Positions 58,864-64,000 of a DNA stretch of 64,000 nt are shown here, piece after piece. The stretch spans positions 5,725,945-5,789,944 of the forward strand of contig JAJEKV010000023.1 of assembly GCA_021234155.1 (NCBI GenBank), written 5' to 3'. The notes beneath the pieces were generated by a model. That model saw nothing but the letters and a program-made list of their open reading frames with translations. It was not told where the DNA came from and did not search any database. The DNA comes from Isoetes taiwanensis. Its lineage: Eukaryota; Streptophyta; Lycopodiopsida; Isoetales; Isoetaceae. Both the position numbers and the translations under genes were made by a program. The stretch's first letter is position 1. Each line of letters opens with the position of its first letter.

Positions 58864-61800
58864 TGTTTGAAATATGGGGTTCTTGGCATGCACCGGGATC
58901 CTGCAGCCAGCACTACATAGTGCATTGTTGGATGCAACAATAGTGCCACAAATGCTCAAGAATGACAAAACAAAGGGGCATGAAACCCAAGAACACAAAG
59001 CGGGGCACAAATGCCAAGAAATGAACAAAGTGGATCATATTGCAACAAAATAATTGCAAGTGGATGTTTTCTTTCCTATCCTAAACAATGTTTGTGGGAA
59101 ATTTCTCTATATAGTGAGCAAACCCTAACCCTATATGATGACAACATGGATGCATTGTTTGGAAAATATAGTCATGTATGACATGTGGCCTATGCCACTA
59201 ACGTCTATGACTTAGCCCAGGGGCTAACACTCCCCCCACCAAACCTCACTATATGCAAACCTTTATAATATTAGGTTTGACATGTTTACAAAAACGGAGG
59301 GAAGTAACAAAAAATATTTGCCAAAAAGTCTTCTTCAAGGTGTTGGTGACGAATTAGATCAAAAAGAATGTTGATGCCGTGTAGATCACATGGAGGGTCA
59401 ATAAATAATGATGGCCATCCCTTATATCATGGGAAGGCAATTCCAACCAATAGTGGCAAAAATACAACTTAAAATAATGATAGAGGGTCTTCAAAATGTA
59501 AGGATGCAAATATCAACCTATGGGCGTGGACAACCGTGTAAACCAAATGAAGTGGGTGGGCGTTGGAAAAACTTGGAAGGGTTCAAAGCGTGGCCCTTAA
59601 GTGTTGCTAAAAGTATTTCAAGGATGAGAACCGTGGCATGGGCCCATGCTTGGCAGAAGGTGGGCCCTTGGTTGGGGTGACAAAAAAGCTGCCAAAGTGT
59701 TGAAGGTGGGTGGTTTGGAAAAAAGTTGTAGGGTTACCGTGGGCCCAATGTGTCAAGTGTGAAGATGATGCACATAACAAAATAGTAGTGGGTTTTAACA
59801 AGGCCCGTGGTTCAATGTGACAAACATGTGTTGGTCTTAAGAAGGATGGCCAAAATATCTAGGCATGGATTGCATGAAAGCGTGCTCCACCAATTTGTAG
59901 TAGCTAAAATGGGCAAATGATTTTCAAAGCGTGGTTGGGATACATTTCAAGGATATTTGCGTGAAGAAGGTGGGTAAGACTTCAAAAAATTGCAAAGTGG
60001 TGATGGAATGCGCGGGATCCCGTGGTTGAGTTGGGAAAATAAGTGTTGACCAAATAAGTTGTTCAAAGAGGTGGAGGAGTGGTCCTAGTGATGAATCTTT
60101 GGCTAGACATTGGGCCGTTGCATGAACTCCAAGTGAAAGTGTATGCCCTAAAATGTAAGTGTACAATACCTCGGGATGTAAGGAATAAGGCTAAATCTTA
60201 GGGATGCTGGTGGAAAAATGAAAAATTGCCCTAAAATGTTTTTACATTCTATGTATCAATTTTGTTAATAAAAGTTGTGTACTACTTGAACGGTGTGAAA
60301 ATGATTTTGTAATTTGAAGTTTTAACGTTCGATTTTGTTGATGTGTGTGATTGAATAACGAGAGTGACTTTTATCAAGTGTCAAAATTGCGTCTTGAAAT
60401 AGCCGAGAAGTTCAAGACATAATTTTTGGTTTGAATCTTGGCATTATTCTAAATTGCAAGCGGACATTTTGAAAAACATAGTGGGTTCTTTGGATTCAAG
60501 GAGAATGGATGGCGCATCCAAAGCTATTGGGCGGTTTTGCTTGGAAGTGCTCTAGTTTGGATGGTAGATATTTGCATGATTCGCAGCAAAGGTTGATTTC
60601 TTGGTTAACCACGTTAGTTGCTATAACCCAAGAATGCAAATGGTGGCGGATTTGCCGTAATGAGACCGAATCGGGTGGTTGGATTTGAATAGTCACTACT
60701 AGTGGGATGTTTGTGTTCTTGCTTCAGCGGTGAAAAACAACATCGATTCTTGAAAATACTAGATCCGAGACATCGATACCGAGGCATACCCATGGTAATC
60801 TTTGTGCTTTTTTTTGTGCGGATGCGGTGTTTGTTTTGCGGATGAGTCGACTTGAAGATTTGTTTGCGGATGTTGCGCACCATGGACCAAGAATAGGCGT
60901 CAAATGTCTAGGTGGAGAGATCTTTGCTTGCTTGAAAAATAAATGCCAAATAGTTTTCTTTTGTTGTGTGCTTGAACAGAGGAAAGGGGCTAGCCTAAGG
61001 TGCTGGCCCTCCTAAAAACTTAATCATGAAATGTTGTGTTGATTTGATTGTTGTAAAGCTTTTTGGAGATAGATTAGAGGAACCGAGTCTTGAGGATGTG
61101 CTTGGAGAATCGATTGAGTTATTCTTTGCAGCCTCTATAGGCTTGAACAGAGGAATGGGGGCTAGCCCAATTGTATATGGCCCTCTTGAAAATTGTGAAC
61201 AAGAACTTCATTGGCATAAATAGTAAGTGTGGATTGTTGTGCGATGTGTTGATAATTTGTTGTTTAAGATCTTTGAATATGTGAATACCGAACTGCTTAA
61301 TCTTTCTTGAAGATGATTGTTGAAGAGTGTTGAAAAAATTTGTAACAAGAGTAACAAAGAGCCTTTTTGGCACTTCTCTGGTGGGGCTGATTTATGATAA
61401 CCCATAGTTTTTATATTAGCGATGGAGAGAAGACAAAAGATTTGGTGGAAGGATATTTTTGGAAATTTTAAACAAAACAAAAAAAGTCCGGTAATAAGTA
61501 CGAAAAAAGCTTTTTAGAGGCAAAGAAAAAGCATGATATTTTTTTAATTTTCTAAAACGTCCCCTCACAAATGGGACTTAAAGAAGCTTTGAAACCGATT
61601 TTTACGAAAAAATTTTTAAGAATGAAGTATGTCCCCACCACTCAAAATGTTGTAGAAATGCATTGTGCCCCTTGTTCCGCAATTGAAGAACAGAGTTTTG
61701 AAAACAGCTTTTGAACAAGATTGATTGGATCAGCTGGCTTATCATCAGCTGGTTTGATTTGAAAGACAAAGGGCCTCCAGACAATTCGGCCTGGTTGGGC

Positions 61801-62355
61801 AAATGAACAACAAAGGCCTCCGACAATTCAACAGCCATGGTTGGGCAAAGGGAAAAGAGTTTAGAGTAGTGTACACAAAGTTTTCAAAGATCAAGAACCA
61901 TGAGCAGCAAGACAACGGGATAACATAAGAAGGATCAAGAAATTCTTGAAAACTCAGCATCGGTTTGGGCGCCCGTTGTTGAAATATGGGGTTCTTGGCA
62001 TGCACCTTGGCTTTGATTAGCAGAACCATGGTTGAATCACGGATGCAACAAGGCTGCCACAAATGCTCAAGAATGACAAAACAAAGGGGAGGAAACTCCA
62101 AGAACACAATCAGGGCATAAAATGCCAAGAAATGAACAAAGTGGATCATATTGCCAAAATGTCTTAGAAATACAAAAGTTTTAGTTTCAATTGCCTGATT
62201 GTGAAACCTAAACAATGAGGGGAAAAAAATGCTCTCTATATAGTGAGCAAACCCCAACCATGTATGATGACAACATGTGGCCATGTGCCACTAACATCTA
62301 TGATGACATGTGGCCTATGCCACTAACGTCTATGACTTAGCCCAAGGGGCTAACA
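58864..62355 (-). mobile_element. Non-autonomous LTR element
   Basis: LTR copies at 58864-59229 and 61977-62355 both begin TGTT.GAAATATGGGG and end GGGGCTAACA (plus strand). Target duplication TGAGG is at 58859-58863 and 62357-62361. On the minus strand a purine tract GGTGGGGGGAG directly precedes the left LTR, which fits a polypurine tract and sets the orientation. The interior of about 2.75 kb has no gag or pol frame, so it depends on other elements. A 'tgcttgaacagaggaa' motif is doubled at about 60968 and 61142. From 58890 to about 60500 it is interleaved with transposase sequence (see findings), so its true sequence there is uncertain. Confidence 0.7.
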
Positions 62356-62361
62356 ATGAGG

Positions 62362-63727
62362 TGTTTAAGAAACTATGAGAATGGTTACAATGGTCATCTC
62401 CAGGATCCTACAGCTAGCCAGGCACTACATAGTGCATTGTTGGATGGAACCCCTAATAGTATTGAAAAGTTTAGCAAGGCCAGGTTTAGGAGGCATGGAC
62501 CTAATGAACATGCTGGAGCTTCAATATCTCGTGCTAAACCTCGAGATCTGCCCAGAAAGCTCCTCTTGCAACTAGATAATTACAGGTGGATGTTTTCTTT
62601 CCTATCCTTACTTAACAGCTGTGGGTATTTTTGAAAGAGTCAATTTGGGGTTCCTAATGCCCGGGCATACTCATGAGGATGTGGATGCATTGTTTGGAAA
62701 ATATAGTCATGTATTGAGACAGCAAACAGTTACCAACTTTCCCATGCTATTGAAAATATTTCATGGATGTACAAATCCATCTCCTATAGGATCTCTCATA
62801 GAAGAAGTGCCTGATTGGAAGAGTTTTATAGATGGTTATGCTCTCGACATGGAAGGTCATTCTAGACCTCTTCAATTCACTTTTTGGGTGAGAGAAGGGA
62901 TTCCAATCATGCAATGGAAAATGAGACCTTTAGAGGAGAAGTGGAGAGGTGGGGCAGAAATTTGGCACAGGGATGCAAATGGCAAGCCTATGATACCTCC
63001 TGGTCAACCAAAAGCTCTAAAACCAACTGAAGAAGTGAAGCAATTGGGATTGACTAAGGATGGCATCAATGACTACATCAAGCATTGGCAAACTAATTCG
63101 GATGAGACTAATCGTGCATTGATAGATTATTGGAAGAAGGTGATCAACTTGTTGGATGAGGTAGACATATCCTCAGAAGAGTTGAAGGAAGGGTGGTTTC
63201 CTAAAGGTAGGTGGAAAACATTAGCTGGTGCTGACGAAGATGATGGTACTATTAGTAGCATTGTTAAGGCATATGCTCCTCCTCAATCTGATAAACACTA
63301 TGTTGGTCTTAAGAAGGATAGGCCAAAATATCTAGGCATGGATTGTTATGAACCTTCTACTGACGTGGAGTGCCACCAATTTGTAGTAGTAAAACCAGCA
63401 GATCTAGAGACCTATCCAGTGTGGTTGGGATACACTATCTCGGATATTTGCAAAGAAGAAGGTGATGTTAACTTCAATAAGGTGCGCGTGGAATGGTCGT
63501 GTCCAGTACATCAGTTGAGTAATGTCACTGATAAAGAAAGATATTCAGATTGTTGGACAAAGAGGTGGAGGAGAAATCCTAGTGATCCTGATCTTTGGCT
63601 AGACATTGAAACCGTATTGTATTCGTGGACTCCAAAAACTATTCCAAGTAAAACATCGAGAGTTACAATACCTCAGGATGTAAGGAATAAGGCTATCATA
63701 TCCTTGGGGATGCTGGTGGAAAAATGA
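62362..63727 (+). pseudogene. DDE-like transposase (DUF7869-type), 3' part
   Basis: Continues directly from the 58863 break: 'RNYENGYNGHLQDPTASQAL', 'RDLPRKLLLQLDNY' (LDN, candidate second catalytic Asp), then 'RWMFSFLSLL'. An extra base near 62611 shifts the frame. From 62621 it is open for 368 codons: 'FERVNLGFLMPGHTHEDVDALFGKYSHVL' in two halves (HTHEDVD at residues 16-22, candidate third acidic site), then a long C-terminal region and TGA at 63725. 'GHTHEDVD' after a 'LQLDN' block is the signature of the DUF7869-type family (name recalled, not searched), common in plant and animal transposon-like genes. The open C-terminal frame argues for a young copy. Confidence 0.7.
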
Positions 63728-64000
63728 AAAACTATGTAAATATGTTTTCTACATTACTATGTATCAATCACAGTTAATAAAAGTTGTGTACTACTTGAGC
63801 AGTGTGATATATGATTTTGTAATTTGAAGTTAACGTGTGAATTTATATTAAGGTGTGTGATTATATGTTAACGTGTAGTGACTTTTATCAAGTTACTAAA
63901 AAATTGCGATATGAAATTTGTCCCAAAATCAAGACATAATCCCAACTTAATTGAATGATGGTTATTCCTAAATTGCAAGCAACATTTTTGAACAAAATAG
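63728..64000 (+). other. 3' flank of the transposase gene
   Basis: Non-coding, AT-rich, with an 'aataaaa' at about 63776. Much of it is echoed in altered form at 60215-60490. Confidence 0.5.

Overview
This is a stretch of nuclear DNA from a land plant. It has spliced genes, several relics of pentatricopeptide-repeat (PPR) genes, plant-type transposons (Helitron, LINE, SINE, PIF/Harbinger-like, LTR) and long intergenic spacers, and no bacterial-style gene packing. A large repeat-rich seed-free vascular plant such as a fern is my best guess, but that is inference from overall character and no sequence here proves it.

Only two host genes look intact. At 2345-2947 there is an uninterrupted HAD-superfamily phosphatase-like reading frame with all four HAD motifs. 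At 13350-15375 there is a ten-exon WD40 gene of the SWD2/S2L family (COMPASS-type H3K4 methyltransferase subunit). Its exon joins all stay in frame and give 326 codons. PPR fragments at 923-1312 (+), about 1318-1880 (-) and 43014-43298 (-) are relics.

Region by region: 1-5.5 kb holds the PPR relics, the HAD gene and spacer. 5.58-10.72 kb is a 2.25 kb direct duplication. 11.3-12.04 kb is a GC-rich patch that looks unlike its surroundings. 12.7-17.3 kb holds the S2L gene between two MITE-like elements, with tandem repeats downstream. 18.7-20.6 kb is a three-copy local repeat. 24.1-27.9 kb (-) is a long, broken, unrecognised coding region bordered by CG-rich palindromes. 29.9-30.3 kb is a tRNA-derived SINE and 31.9-33.6 kb (-) a truncated LINE. 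34.1-42.9 kb is a Helitron end followed by a Helitron Rep/helicase N-terminal gene that is split by about 7 kb of purine-rich inserted DNA carrying two identical 156-bp repeats. 44.2-44.7 kb is a minisatellite built on a perfect 30-bp palindrome. 47.3-49.1 kb holds foldback elements. 51.5-56.4 kb holds PIF/Harbinger-like material. 56.4-58.0 kb is simple and inverted repeats. 58.1-63.7 kb is a DDE-like transposase gene interrupted by an LTR element.

The most useful observation for anyone using this sequence concerns 58.87-60.5 kb. The LTR element there is finely interleaved, in the same order, with the transposase sequence found at 62.4-64.0 kb. The simplest explanation is that the assembly merged reads from an allele with the insertion and an allele without it. 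Several one-base frameshifts nearby lie at or near short same-base runs, so 'pseudogene' calls in this window partly depend on consensus quality.
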